A DNA stretch of 33,964 nucleotides from Sorangium sp. (GCA_019695485.1 JAEUAF010000646.1:1-33964), one strand, 5' to 3'; counted from the stretch's first letter, positions 8,389 to 17,556 are shown. Numbers and translations: made by a program. The notes: a model not told the origin generated them from the letters alone.

Positions 8389-11127
8389 TCAATGCGCCGC
8401 GTTCCAATCGTTGCCATGGCCCGCGTCCACGACCAGGGGCACATCCAAAGGGAAGGCGCTTTCCATCCGCGACTTAATCAGCGGGAGCGCCTCCGCGACT
8501 TCCACTTTGGGCACCTCGAACACGAGCTCGTCATGGACGCTCAACACCATCCGCGAGCCTTTCGTGACGGGCTCCACGAACCTCAGCATTGCTAGCTTCA
8601 AGATATCCGCTGCCGTGCCTTGGATCGGCATGTTCATCGCGACGCGTTCGGCGGCCAGGCGCTCGGCGCGGTTCGCGCTGCGGATCGTTGGCACGAGCCG
8701 CCGCCGCCCGAGCAGGGTCTTCACGGCTTCGCCGGCGCGGGCGCGCTCCAGGGTCTCGTTCATGAAGCGCCGTACGCCCTCGTAGCGTCGGAAATAGGCC
8801 GCGATGAAGCTGCTGGCTTCGGCGCGAGAGATCCCGAGCACCTTGGCAAGCCCGCTGTCACCCTGCCCGTAGATGACGCCGAAATTCACCGCCTTGGCGC
8901 GCGTGCGATGCTCGCGAGTCACGGCCTCCGCCCCGACCTCGAAGATCTCCATTGCGGTGCGCGTGTGGATGTCTTGCCCGGTACGAAAGGCGTCGAGCAA
9001 AACCGGATCTTGCGACAAGTGAGCCAGCACGCGGAGCTCAATCTGTGAATAGTCCGCGCTCACGAGCTCGCAGTCGGGGGGCGCCGTGAAGGTGGCGCGA
9101 ATTTTTCGCCCGAGCTCGGTGCGGATCGGGATATTTTGGAGGTTGGGGTCGGACGAGGACAGGCGTCCCGTCGCGGCCACGGCCTGTTCCCAAGACGTGT
9201 GGATGCGGCCCGTCTCGCGATCGACCAACATCGGCAGCGCGTCGATGTAGGTGCCCTTCAGTTTCGCGAGTTGACGAATCTCCAGGATGATTTTGGGGAG
9301 TTCGTGTTGATCGGCCAATGCCTCGAGCGTGGCCGCGTCGGTCGAGCGCGAGGTCTTCGTGCGCTTCAGCGGCTTCAGCCCAAATTCGTCGAACAGCAAG
9401 GCTTCGAGCTGCCGCGGCGAGTTGACGTTGAAGGCGTGACCGGCCACCTCGTGGGCACGCTTTTCGAGGAGCTCGAGTTCACGTTCGCAATCCTTGCCGA
9501 TCGCCGCCAATACCCCAAAGTCGATGCGCACGCCGGTGAGTTCGAGCTTGGTCAAGAGCTCCGCCAGCGGCAGCTCGACCTCGCGATAGAGCTTCTCGAG
9601 TCCCTCCTCGTTGACGCGCGGCAGCAGGCGCGCCTCGAGACCCAACACGAACTCCACGCTCGAGGCCGCATAAGGCAGAAGCTCCTCTGGAGTCAGCTCG
9701 TCCAAGCCGAGTCGTTTGGCGCGACCGGGTTTCGTGAGCTCGTCATAGCTCGTGGCGACGATGCCGAGCTCGCGCTTGGCGAGCGAATCTCGATCGTGCA
9801 TCGCCTCAGGATCGAGTAGGTAGCTTGCCAACACCGCGTCGAACGTGAATCCCAGAAGCGGCATCCCGGCGCGCTCCAGTGCCACGGCGCTGCGCTTCAA
9901 ATCCAAGCCGAGCTTCGCGAGCGAGCGATCGCAAAGCAGGCCGGAAAGCAGCTCGCGCGCTTGCGCAAGCGGAATCTGCGCACCGCTGCCCAGGTGTCGA
10001 TGCGTGAGCGGGACGTAGGCGGACTCGGCGCTGTCGACCGCCAACGCGATCCCCACGAGATGGCCGTGTGTGGGGCTCGGCTGATCCGTGAAGGCTTCGA
10101 TGGCGAGCCTTCCCGTGCTTTTTGCGCGCAGCACGAGGGCGCGCAAGTCTTCGACGTCCCGAATCAGGCGCTGGGCGCTGGGGGCGCTGACAGTCGGTGG
10201 CGCCACGACCGCTCCGACGTCGTGGGCTCCGGACGCCGAGGGCGCCGGCTCGTTGTCGAGCTGCGTGAGCTGCCGCTGGAAGCCGAGCTCGGTGTAGAGG
10301 GCACGGAGCGCGCTGACGTCCCGCTCCTTGCGGGTGAAGAGAGCGCGCTCGAAGTGGATGTCACAGTCATCCTTGAGTGTAACGAGGCGCTGGCTCAAAA
10401 ACGCTTGGTCGCGGTTCGCGGCCAGGGTTTCACGCAGCGCCTTCCTTTGAACCTCGGCGAGGTGCTGGTACACGCCGTCGAGCGTGCCATACGCCGCCAA
10501 GAGCTCCTTGGCCGTCTTTGGTCCTACGGAGGGCACCCCCGGGACGTTGTCGGAGCTGTCACCCGTCAGCGCCAGCACATCTCGGATCTGATCGACGCGG
10601 ACGCCAAAGCGCTCCTCGACCTCCGGCACGCCAAACACCCGATCGCGCATCGTGTCGTAGAGCACGACGTCATCGCCAACGAGCTGCATCAAGTCCTTGT
10701 CCGCTGCGACGATCACCGTGCGCACACCGCTCGCGCGGGCCTGTTTTACGCACGTCGCGATCAGATCGTCCGCTTCGACGCCGTCCTCTTTCAAGACCGG
10801 AACTTGGAACGCGCGCACGATCTGTTCGAGGCGTCTGAGCTGAACTTTGAGGTCGTCAGGAGCGGGCGGGCGATGCGCCTTGTATTCGGCGTAGATATCC
10901 TTGCGAAAGGTGGCGCGGCCGCTATCCATCGCGATGGCGAAGAGCGTCGGGCGACGTTCACGCAGCAGCCGCTCCAACATGCTCACGGTGCCGTGAACGG
11001 CGTGGGTGGGCTCGCCCGAAGGGCTCGAGAGCGGCGCTATCGCGTGGTAGGCGCGCAGCACGTAACTCGAGAGGTCCACGAGATAGAGCACATCGGGGGA
11101 GCCGGGGGGAAAGAGCTCGGTTGCCAT
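8389..11127 (-). CDS. polA: DNA polymerase I (5'-3' exonuclease and polymerase intact, proofreading site degenerate)
   Basis: The protein has 912 residues from the ATG at 11127; the track's 57-residue extension is Arg/Pro-rich and not family-like. The 5'-nuclease domain (1-290) has LVDLSSYVLRAYHA, EDGVEADDLI, AADKDLMQLV and LTGDSSDNVPG. The 3'-5' exonuclease region (about 320-510) keeps the fold but not the metal ligands: where E. coli has FDTET this protein has AIEAF (342-346), the NLKYD equivalent is DLKRS, and YAAED becomes YAASS. The polymerase domain has motif A SADYSQIELR (690-699), motif B RAKAVNFGVIYG (743-754, Phe at the E. coli F762 position) and motif C LSVHDELVFEV. It would fill gaps and remove primers without proofreading. 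It is divergent from ppx/gppA, with 227 bp between them. Confidence 0.97.
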   Translation of the reverse strand: MATELFPPGSPDVLYLVDLSSYVLRAYHAIAPLSSPSGEPTHAVHGTVSMLERLLRERRPTLFAIAMDSGRATFRKDIYAEYKAHRPPAPDDLKVQLRRLEQIVRAFQVPVLKEDGVEADDLIATCVKQARASGVRTVIVAADKDLMQLVGDDVVLYDTMRDRVFGVPEVEERFGVRVDQIRDVLALTGDSSDNVPGVPSVGPKTAKELLAAYGTLDGVYQHLAEVQRKALRETLAANRDQAFLSQRLVTLKDDCDIHFERALFTRKERDVSALRALYTELGFQRQLTQLDNEPAPSASGAHDVGAVVAPPTVSAPSAQRLIRDVEDLRALVLRAKSTGRLAIEAFTDQPSPTHGHLVGIALAVDSAESAYVPLTHRHLGSGAQIPLAQARELLSGLLCDRSLAKLGLDLKRSAVALERAGMPLLGFTFDAVLASYLLDPEAMHDRDSLAKRELGIVATSYDELTKPGRAKRLGLDELTPEELLPYAASSVEFVLGLEARLLPRVNEEGLEKLYREVELPLAELLTKLELTGVRIDFGVLAAIGKDCERELELLEKRAHEVAGHAFNVNSPRQLEALLFDEFGLKPLKRTKTSRSTDAATLEALADQHELPKIILEIRQLAKLKGTYIDALPMLVDRETGRIHTSWEQAVAATGRLSSSDPNLQNIPIRTELGRKIRATFTAPPDCELVSADYSQIELRVLAHLSQDPVLLDAFRTGQDIHTRTAMEIFEVGAEAVTREHRTRAKAVNFGVIYGQGDSGLAKVLGISRAEASSFIAAYFRRYEGVRRFMNETLERARAGEAVKTLLGRRRLVPTIRSANRAERLAAERVAMNMPIQGTAADILKLAMLRFVEPVTKGSRMVLSVHDELVFEVPKVEVAEALPLIKSRMESAFPLDVPLVVDAGHGNDWNAAH

Positions 11128-11354
11128 CGGGTGCGGCAGCCTATCGCAGGGCCGCGGTCCCGGAGCCCCGGGCGCTTTCTGCGCTGATTTTCGCTGCAAA
11201 CCACGCCGCTCGGGGAGCGACCAGGGCTGTGGAGCTCGTTTGGCGCCCCGTGCGGCGTTCCGTTCTTGCTGAAGCGGTCGGCCGGTCTTGTCATACAATC
11301 GGCACGTTGGGGGCGCCTGGCTGCCACGTCGGCGCGCGATGGTGTGTCACCACG

Positions 11355-12290
11355 ATGAATCTCGCGGCGCTCGATCTCGGCTCCAATTCCTTCCACTTAC
11401 TGGTGGCGCGCATGAGCGCTGGTGGCGGGGTCACGAAGCTCGCGTCCCACAAGGAGGTGCTGAAGCTCGGCGGCGTCGTTCAGGCCCACGGCCACTTGCC
11501 GCGTGCGTCCTTCGAGAGCGCTAGCGAAGCCGTCGGGAAGATGGTGGCCGTGGCGCGTGCCTTCCGCGCCGAGCGTTTGGTAGCAGTGGGCACCAGTGCG
11601 CTTCGCGACGCCGCGAATGGCCCAGAGTTTTGCGAAGCAATGCGGGAGCGTTTCCATCTCCCGGTCGAGCTGATGTCGGGGGAGGAAGAGGGGCAGGTCG
11701 TGTATCGCGGCGTTCAGAGCGCGTTTCCCAACTTGCGAGGGCGAGTGGCAGTGCTCGATCTGGGGGGAGGCTCCGTAGAACTCGCGGTCGGCGACGGACA
11801 GCGCGCAAGTCTCGTCGAGAGTCTTCCGCTCGGCTTCCTGCGCCTCGGGCAAAGGCTGAAGGCGACGCCCGGAGGCTCGCAGGAGCTTCTCACGAGCTGG
11901 GTGCAGGCCGAGAGTGCGGAGGTGCGCGAGCGGCTCCGCTGGCTGAAGCCGGATGCGTGGGTGCTGTCTGGCGGAACGGCGCGCGCGTTCGGCAAGTTGG
12001 TGTTGTCGGGTGCCAGCGGGCTCAGCGCCGCGACTGTGCGGCGGGTGAGCCGGGAAGTCTCACAAGCGACGACGGCGGAGCTCTTGACCCTCGGCGTCGA
12101 TCCGACGCGGGTGGACACCCTTGGGCTTGGGGTTCTGGTGTTGGACGCGCTCGTGTCGGTGTTCGGGATCGCGTCGCTTCGTATCTCCCCGCGGGGGATC
12201 CGCGAAGGGCTTCTGCTGCGCGAGGTCGATCGCATGGGACCCGCCGCACTCGGACGACTGAGCAGCGAACCGTCCCAGCTCGTCGGGTGA
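11355..12290 (+). CDS. Ppx/GppA family phosphatase (exopolyphosphatase / pppGpp phosphohydrolase)
   Basis: The 311-residue protein begins MNLAALDLGSNSFHLLVAR, the hallmark N-terminus of Ppx/GppA proteins; the track ORF starts 78 codons too early. The characteristic ASKHA motifs follow: VGTSALRDA (79-86), the catalytic-Glu segment LMSGEEEG (106-113) and the phosphate loop VLDLGGGSVELAVG (133-146). It ends after the two N-terminal ribonuclease-H-like domains and lacks the HD-type C-terminal domain of the long E. coli enzymes, as in the short form known from Aquifex. It would hydrolyse inorganic polyphosphate or the gamma-phosphate of pppGpp; the sequence does not separate the two. The upstream gap shared with polA contains a TACAAT (11294-11299) that could serve as a -10 element, without a well-spaced -35. 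Confidence 0.9.
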   Translation: MNLAALDLGSNSFHLLVARMSAGGGVTKLASHKEVLKLGGVVQAHGHLPRASFESASEAVGKMVAVARAFRAERLVAVGTSALRDAANGPEFCEAMRERFHLPVELMSGEEEGQVVYRGVQSAFPNLRGRVAVLDLGGGSVELAVGDGQRASLVESLPLGFLRLGQRLKATPGGSQELLTSWVQAESAEVRERLRWLKPDAWVLSGGTARAFGKLVLSGASGLSAATVRRVSREVSQATTAELLTLGVDPTRVDTLGLGVLVLDALVSVFGIASLRISPRGIREGLLLREVDRMGPAALGRLSSEPSQLVG

Positions 12291-12304
12291 ACGGGCGTGA
12301 GGAG

Positions 12305-12328
12305 TCCGCCGAGTTCAGCCTTGGCGGA
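12305..12328 (+). terminator. Hairpin after the ppx/gppA gene
   Basis: TCCGCCGAG-TTCAGC-CTTGGCGGA forms a 9-bp stem (one G-T pair) 15 bp after the stop. It has no T tract, so it is a possible weak or Rho-aided terminator or transcript-stability element. Confidence 0.35.
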
Positions 12329-12416
12329 ACTTCGCTGCGCTCTACTCCCGACCGAGCCGAGAGCCTCGTGAAGAGGAGTGGCAACCCGCCCGCGAAGCGG
12401 CTAGCCTCGTACGCTG

Positions 12417-13841
12417 GTGGCAGACAACCCCGAACCGCCCCGCGCGCTTGTTGCTGGTAAGTACCGCCTTTCCCGCCTGCTGGGCCGCGGGGGCATGGGC
12501 TCCGTGTGGGAGGGGGTTCACGCCACGCTTGGCACGCGCGTCGCGGTGAAGTTCATCGAGTCCGAGCACGCCAACAGTACTGAAGCGCGCAACCGTTTCG
12601 AGAACGAAGCGCGCGCTGCCGCCAGCCTGCGCAGCAAGTACGTCGTAGAGGTCTACGATCACGGAGTCGGGGAGGACGGGCGCCCGTTCATCGTGATGGA
12701 GTATTTGGCAGGTGAGCCACTCGACAAGCGACTCGATCGCGTCGGGCGGCTGCCTCCCAAAGATACCGCCTTCATCTTGCAGCAGGTGTGTCGCGCGCTT
12801 TCCAAAGCCCACGCGGCGGGCATCGTGCACCGCGATCTCAAACCCGAGAACGTGTTCTTGGTGTGGGACGACGAAGACGGCGCTGACGTCGCCAAAGTGG
12901 TCGACTTTGGCATCGCCAAGTTCACCGACGGCTCACTGGGCCCTTCTTCCGCGACGCGCACCGGGTCGGTATTGGGAACGCCGTATTACATGAGCCCTGA
13001 GCAGGCGCGGGGCTTGAGGTCCGTCGACTACCGCACCGATATCTGGTCGCTCGGGGTCATCGCCTATCGCTGCATCGTGGGCACGTTGCCCTTCGACGGC
13101 GAAGCCGTCGGCGACCTCCTCGTCAAACTCTGCACTGCGCCGATTCCGGTCCCCTCTCAGTTAGCGCCCGATGTTCCGCCGGGTTTCGACGCCTTCATCT
13201 TGCGCGCTTTGGCGCGCGAACCGGGCGAGCGCTTCCAGTCCGTGCAGGAGTTCGGGGCTTCGCTGGCCGCCGTATGCGGCATTAGCGTTCGCGCCTATGG
13301 CACCGGCGAGCAGCCGCAGTACATGAACGCTTCTGGGACGGGTCCGTTCCCCACCGTGGTGGGCACGCCGACTCAGGTGGCACATCCCTCCGAGCTCGCG
13401 GTCGCGACCGGTGCGCCGCTCAGTCAAACCAAGACACCGGGCGTTAGCGGCTCTTCAGGGACTCGTCCGAGCGCGATCGTGGCGGCCACCTTGGCAGCTG
13501 TGGTGGTGCTGGCAATTGGCGTTGGGGTGGTCGCTAAAGTTCTCGGTAAGTCTGACGGGGACGTGATCGCGCTTGCCAGTAGCTCATCCGGTGTCGCCTC
13601 GGCCCTGCCCGGGGCTGCGACGACTCCGAGCGTTCCCACTGCAGTGAGCGCGCCCAGCGTGACCCCCGTCCTGCCGCAGGCGCCCGCGCCTCGGCCGAGC
13701 GCGTCGCCTGCTGCCGCTCCCCATGCGCCTGCGCCCCACGTCGCTGCGGCCCCACCGCGGCCTCAGGCGGCGCCGATTTCTCGGCCCCGCCCGCCGACCC
13801 CTGCGCCGGCGGGTAAGAAAGAAATCGACGTCGGCTATTGA
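12417..13841 (+). CDS. Transmembrane Ser/Thr protein kinase (PknB/Hanks type)
   Basis: The 474-residue protein starts at a GTG, with the kinase core following at once. The domain (about 15-290) has the Gly loop LGRGGMGSVWEG, VAVKFIE (catalytic Lys at 45), HRDLKPENV (catalytic Asp at 140), DFGIAKF (163-169) and GTPYYMSPEQAR, so all catalytic residues are present and it should be active. The GTPYYMSPE activation segment has Thr/Ser that could be autophosphorylated. A linker runs to one membrane helix (about 353-375, AIVAATLAAVVVLAIGVGVV). The outside part is a Pro/Ala-rich stretch ending in GKKEIDVGY, with no recognisable sensor domain. Large families of such kinases are typical of myxobacteria. 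The TPR/PEGA gene starts about 100 bp downstream and may be co-transcribed. Confidence 0.95.
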   Translation: MADNPEPPRALVAGKYRLSRLLGRGGMGSVWEGVHATLGTRVAVKFIESEHANSTEARNRFENEARAAASLRSKYVVEVYDHGVGEDGRPFIVMEYLAGEPLDKRLDRVGRLPPKDTAFILQQVCRALSKAHAAGIVHRDLKPENVFLVWDDEDGADVAKVVDFGIAKFTDGSLGPSSATRTGSVLGTPYYMSPEQARGLRSVDYRTDIWSLGVIAYRCIVGTLPFDGEAVGDLLVKLCTAPIPVPSQLAPDVPPGFDAFILRALAREPGERFQSVQEFGASLAAVCGISVRAYGTGEQPQYMNASGTGPFPTVVGTPTQVAHPSELAVATGAPLSQTKTPGVSGSSGTRPSAIVAATLAAVVVLAIGVGVVAKVLGKSDGDVIALASSSSGVASALPGAATTPSVPTAVSAPSVTPVLPQAPAPRPSASPAAAPHAPAPHVAAAPPRPQAAPISRPRPPTPAPAGKKEIDVGY

Positions 13842-13945
13842 AGGGCGACTTTGGCGGGTGAACTCGGCAACTTGACCCTCGCCGTCGTCACGCCCTAGAA
13901 GTAGGCATCACGTCTTTTCGATTCGCGTCGGCGCCGCCCGCGTGG

Positions 13946-15235
13946 GTGGGCGCACTCTTTTCGGTGGTGCTCACGAGCACCCCTGTGCTTGGGCAGTCGG
14001 CGGCCGACGTCGCCACGGCCCGAAAGCTCGCACAAGAGGGTATCGAGCTCTATAGCGCCGGTAAGTACCAGGACGCGCTCGATCGGGTGCAGCGTGCGGA
14101 GGCCATCTTCGATGCCCCTGTGCATCTGCTCTACATTGCGCGCTGCCAAGCTCAGCTTGGTTTGATGGTCGAGGCTTCCGAGAGCTATCGCAAGCTTGCG
14201 CGCGTGGAACTCGAGGCGAATGCCCCCGAGGCATTTCGCGAAGCAGTGAGCGCAGGTAAGCGTGAGGGCGCCGACGTCGAAGCCAAGGTCCCGGCCCTAC
14301 GCCTCGAGATCGACCCCGCAGGCGTCAAGGACTCGAAGCTCAGCATCGACGGTCAGTCCGTGCCGACGGCAGTAGTCGGCGTCGATCGCCCTGCCAACCC
14401 TGGCAAGCACACGCTGCGCGCCGAGGCGGGGGGCTACCGGGCCGCCGAAGCCAGCGTGGAACTTCACGCTGGCGAGAAGCAGGAAGTAAAGCTCTCTCTG
14501 TCGCCCGATCCCTCTGCTGCGGTCGCGGTGCCACCCAGCACGACCCCGAGCGGCGCAGCGGCGCCGTCAAAAGGCGGCGGCCTGAGCTTTTTTGTCGGCC
14601 TTCGGTTAGGCGGTGTGATCCCGGCGGGCAAGCTCTACCAATCGTCGGGCCAGGCCGTCGCCATGTCAGACTATGCCGGCGGCGGCGCTACGGCGGAGCT
14701 TCAAGCAGGCGTGCGCTTCGCACGCTACTTCGCGGCCAAGCTGTACCTCGAAGGGTACGCCATGAACGCGGGCCAATGGCTCACCGATCAGGCTCGCGAC
14801 GCAGGGCTCGAGCCAAAGAACTCAGTGGGCGGACAGGGCTTCGGACTTGGCGCCATGGTCGGGACACCGCCCGGACAGCTGGGCGGCTTTGGTGAGTTGG
14901 GCATCACGGCCATCCACAAGTTCCGCGTCACGCGTGACTTCGACCCGGACACGACCGCGTGTGGCGATTCGTCCCAAGACCTCACGCTCAGCGGCGTCGC
15001 CTTTCGGATCGGCGGGGGCGCGCACATTCCCCTGTCGCGGCTGTTCCAGCTGACTCCCTACATGCTGGCCACGTTTGGGCAGTTTACCAACGTCGACAAT
15101 AGCAGCGCGTGCTCGGACGTGACCGGCGGGACCACCCGCTTCCCAGCGAGCGGCGACATTGCCAGCGGCGATCGCCTTGGGCATCAGCTCATCATCATCG
15201 GTGTGGGCGGGGACCTGCTGCTCGGCGTTCACTGA
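13946..15235 (+). CDS. Secreted TPR/PEGA-domain protein with a C-terminal outer-membrane beta-barrel-like region
   Basis: The protein has 429 residues from the GTG at 13946. The N-terminus is a hydrophobic export segment (ALFSVVLTSTPVLG, then QSA), a TPR-like helical region (about 15-110, GIELYSAGKYQDAL and later HLLYIARCQAQLG), a PEGA-like beta-sandwich (about 115-195, ending in a beta-rich HAGEKQEVKLSL), a Pro/Ala linker, and a C-terminal beta-rich domain with alternating aromatic and Gly strands (FFVGLRLGG, YFAAKLYLEGYA, LLLGVH) like a small outer-membrane barrel. This TPR-PEGA-barrel layout is common in myxobacteria and of unknown function. The start is uncertain: with this GTG the signal peptide has no basic residue, whereas extending in frame to an ATC at 13907, with GAAGTAGG just before it, would add SFRF (see findings). 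Confidence 0.75.
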   Translation: MGALFSVVLTSTPVLGQSAADVATARKLAQEGIELYSAGKYQDALDRVQRAEAIFDAPVHLLYIARCQAQLGLMVEASESYRKLARVELEANAPEAFREAVSAGKREGADVEAKVPALRLEIDPAGVKDSKLSIDGQSVPTAVVGVDRPANPGKHTLRAEAGGYRAAEASVELHAGEKQEVKLSLSPDPSAAVAVPPSTTPSGAAAPSKGGGLSFFVGLRLGGVIPAGKLYQSSGQAVAMSDYAGGGATAELQAGVRFARYFAAKLYLEGYAMNAGQWLTDQARDAGLEPKNSVGGQGFGLGAMVGTPPGQLGGFGELGITAIHKFRVTRDFDPDTTACGDSSQDLTLSGVAFRIGGGAHIPLSRLFQLTPYMLATFGQFTNVDNSSACSDVTGGTTRFPASGDIASGDRLGHQLIIIGVGGDLLLGVH

Positions 15236-15236
15236 A

Positions 15237-15268
15237 AGCCCGGGCCGAACCTTCGGCTGAAATGGGCT
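15237..15268 (+). terminator. Nested inverted repeat after the TPR/PEGA gene
   Basis: An outer AGCCC/GGGCT pair encloses GCCGA-ACCT-TCGGC directly after the stop codon. There is no T run, so it is a weak candidate. Confidence 0.22.
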
Positions 15269-15449
15269 GGCGTGTGCGTTGAGCCGTTCACCGCGTTTCT
15301 CGCGGGTTCCTCGGCCGCTGTGGCATCGGTTTCACTCTGCGAGGTGGCCAAGTTTTTCGCTATTTCGTGGGAAAACCGCGGCTTACACGACACCAACGTG
15401 CAACGTTTTACATTTGTGTGACAATCGCGGCAGACGTGGGTGTTACGGC

Positions 15450-16967
15450 ATGAATCGGCCCATGTACGTCGCACTCGTCGTCGTTTACGCGTCTATCCTC
15501 CTCGTCCTCTGTGCCTATGGCGTGCATCGCGCGCACTTGGCCTATTCCTGCGTTCGGCACCGCCGAAAGCTCGTAGGGCTGAGCCGCCGGGTGGAGCTTG
15601 GGGACGGGCAGCCGTTGCCCACCGTGACGATTCAGCTGCCGTTGTTCAACGAGGCCACCGTGGCTCGGCGCCTGATCGAGGCCACCGGCCAAATGGACTA
15701 CCCGCGTGACCGGCTCGAGATTCAGGTCTTGGACGACTCCACGGACGAGACAGTGTCGATCGCGGCCGCCGCGGTGCAAAGCCTTCGCGATCAGGGCATC
15801 GACGCTCACTACGTGCGTCGGCCCGATCGGGACGGCTACAAGGCGGGCGCGCTCGACTACGGCCTCAAAACTGCGAAGGGCGAGCTGGTTGCGATCTTCG
15901 ACGCGGACTTCGTGCCGCAGCCGAGCTTCTTGCGTGAGGTAGTGGGGCACTTCGGCGACGCTCGCACCGGCATGGTCCAGACCCGCTGGGATCACCTGAA
16001 TCGGAACGCCTCGCTGCTCACCTCGATTCAGGCCCTGATGCTCGACGGGCACCATTTGGTCGAAAACCGCGCTCGCTACGCGAACGGCTGTATGTTCAAC
16101 TTCTCCGGCACCGGCGGCATCTGGCGTCGCTGCGCCATCGAAGACGCAGGCGGCTGGCAGCACGATACGCTGACCGAGGACCTCGACCTCTCGTATCGCG
16201 CTCAACTTGCCGGCTACACCTTCGTCTATCGGGCGGACGTCTGCACGCCAGCGGAGCTACCCGAGGATATGTCGGCGTTTCGCGCCCAACAGTATCGTTG
16301 GGCAAAGGGCACGGTCCAAACGGCGCGCAAGCTGCTCGGCCGCGTTCTCGGCGCGCCGATTCGCCCATCACAGCGCATCGAGGCCGCCTTCCACATGCTG
16401 CCGCACTTCGCGTACCCGTTGATGGTGATGCTGACGCTGGTCTTGCTGCCAGCGCTGGTGTTCATGCCCGCGACGGACATGCGTACGCTCTTGCTCGTCG
16501 ATGTGCCGCTCTGCTTGGGCGCCACTGGCTCGCTCGCCACGTTCTACACGATGGCCGAGGTCGCTCAAGATCGTTCGGCCTGGCAGGCGATCCGCAAGCT
16601 ACCCGCTCTGATCGCGCTCGGTGCGGGTCTCGCCCCGCACCTCAGTCTCGCGGTGTGGGATGGCTTGCACTCGATGGCGGGTGAGTTCGTGCGCACGCCG
16701 AAGCGCGGCGCGATGCAGGGGCGCTACCGTCAATACGCGAAGCTCCCATTGGCTGAGCTCTTCTTGGCAGTGGTGAGCGCGGCGAGCGTCGTCGCCGCGC
16801 TGCGCACCGGGCACTGGCTCGCCGCGCCGTTCGCGTCGCTCTTCTGCGCCGGCTACTCCTACGTGGCGGTGCTGGTTTTGCGCGAGCAGTTCTTGGGGAG
16901 GCCGGCCAGTGCGCCGGTGCTCACCGAGAGCGCGAGCGACGCAGCGGAGATGGCGCGCGCCGCCTGA
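15450..16967 (+). CDS. Processive GT2 glycosyltransferase (cellulose-synthase/CslA-like), membrane-bound
   Basis: The 505-residue protein has an N-terminal membrane helix (about 5-24), a cytosolic GT-A domain, then several C-terminal helices (about 318-342, 347-366, 384-402, 428-450, 455-475). The GT2 D,D,D,QxxRW signature is complete: DDSTD (95-99), DADF (151-154), TEDLDLS (242-248) and QQYRW (280-284). It should polymerise or transfer sugars from a nucleotide sugar at the inner membrane. It lacks a PilZ domain and resembles the CslA/glucomannan-type or stand-alone GT2 proteins rather than BcsA. No polysaccharide export genes are adjacent. The ATG at 15450 was chosen because the track's 57 upstream residues are not membrane- or family-like. 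Confidence 0.9.
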   Translation: MNRPMYVALVVVYASILLVLCAYGVHRAHLAYSCVRHRRKLVGLSRRVELGDGQPLPTVTIQLPLFNEATVARRLIEATGQMDYPRDRLEIQVLDDSTDETVSIAAAAVQSLRDQGIDAHYVRRPDRDGYKAGALDYGLKTAKGELVAIFDADFVPQPSFLREVVGHFGDARTGMVQTRWDHLNRNASLLTSIQALMLDGHHLVENRARYANGCMFNFSGTGGIWRRCAIEDAGGWQHDTLTEDLDLSYRAQLAGYTFVYRADVCTPAELPEDMSAFRAQQYRWAKGTVQTARKLLGRVLGAPIRPSQRIEAAFHMLPHFAYPLMVMLTLVLLPALVFMPATDMRTLLLVDVPLCLGATGSLATFYTMAEVAQDRSAWQAIRKLPALIALGAGLAPHLSLAVWDGLHSMAGEFVRTPKRGAMQGRYRQYAKLPLAELFLAVVSAASVVAALRTGHWLAAPFASLFCAGYSYVAVLVLREQFLGRPASAPVLTESASDAAEMARAA

Positions 16968-17020
16968 TCGGCCGCTGTTTTGCGACTACATCGCCCCGGA
17001 TGCGTGACCGCGGGCGCGTT

Positions 17021-17038
17021 GGGGCGGGCTCGCGCCCC
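17021..17038 (+). terminator. GC-rich hairpin between the GT2 gene and ihfA
   Basis: GGGGCG-GGCTCG-CGCCCC is a 6-bp perfect stem about 55 bp after the glycosyltransferase stop, followed by CCACCGAAAAACT rather than T residues. It is a possible weak terminator. The rest of the 224-bp gap holds an AGCCCT/AGGGCT inverted repeat (17058-17088) and presumably the ihfA promoter, which I could not place. Confidence 0.28.
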
Positions 17039-17191
17039 CACCGAAAAACTGTCCCTGAGCCCTAGGAAGTCTCGCCATCCCGAGGGCTTACGTATGGACT
17101 TCCCGATGTGCCCGTGGCTACTATCGAGGTTGCGGCGTGGAAACCGCTCCGCGGGCAGAGCTGCTCGCGGGGCCATCACACAGGCAGCCCG

Positions 17192-17530
17192 ATGACAAAG
17201 GCCGACATCGTCCAGGCGGTCTACACCCGGCTCGGCGGCTTCTCGAAGAAAGAATCGGCCGACTTGGTCGACCTCGTTTTCGAGACCATGAAAGAAACCC
17301 TTGGCCGAGGCGAGAAGATCAAGATCTCTGGCTTCGGGAACTTCGTGCTGCGCGATAAGCGCCAGCGCCAAGGTCGAAATCCACAAACCGGGGATCCCAT
17401 CGTGATCACGGAGCGGCGGGTGTTGAACTTCAAAGCCAGCCAGCTGCTCAAGCAGGCGCTCAACGACGATTCGCCAACCCCCGCAGCCGACGGCAAGGAC
17501 GGCGCGGACCTCAGGGGCGACTCGCTCTGA
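17192..17530 (+). CDS. ihfA: Integration host factor alpha subunit / HU-family DNA-bending protein
   Basis: The 112-residue protein begins MTKADIVQAVYTRLG, continues with SGFGNFVLRDKRQRQGRNP, and has the beta-arm Pro in GRNPQTGDP and ITERRVLNFKASQLLK, all standard for IhfA. The core is about 92 residues; the acidic C-terminal tail (SPTPAADGKDGADLRGD) is extra. It binds and bends DNA with IhfB and acts, among other roles, as a co-factor for sigma-54 promoters. The track's 28-codon extension is a shadow. The MerR gene begins 26 bp after the stop, an ihfA-merR order I recall as common in deltaproteobacterial lineages. Confidence 0.93.
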   Translation: MTKADIVQAVYTRLGGFSKKESADLVDLVFETMKETLGRGEKIKISGFGNFVLRDKRQRQGRNPQTGDPIVITERRVLNFKASQLLKQALNDDSPTPAADGKDGADLRGDSL

Positions 17531-17556
17531 CTCGGCTCTCACCGAGCAATTAGGCC

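Noticed and set aside
9961-11187. Long plus-strand ORF (408 aa) opposite polA, plus 9136-9819.
   Set aside because: Antisense shadows of DNA polymerase I, whose motifs are unmistakable. High-GC codon bias opens such frames.
12531-12546. TTGGCACGCGCGTCGC, a sigma-54-like -24/-12 match.
   Set aside because: Lies within the kinase Gly-loop/VAVK coding region and the -12 is TCGC rather than TTGC; likely chance.
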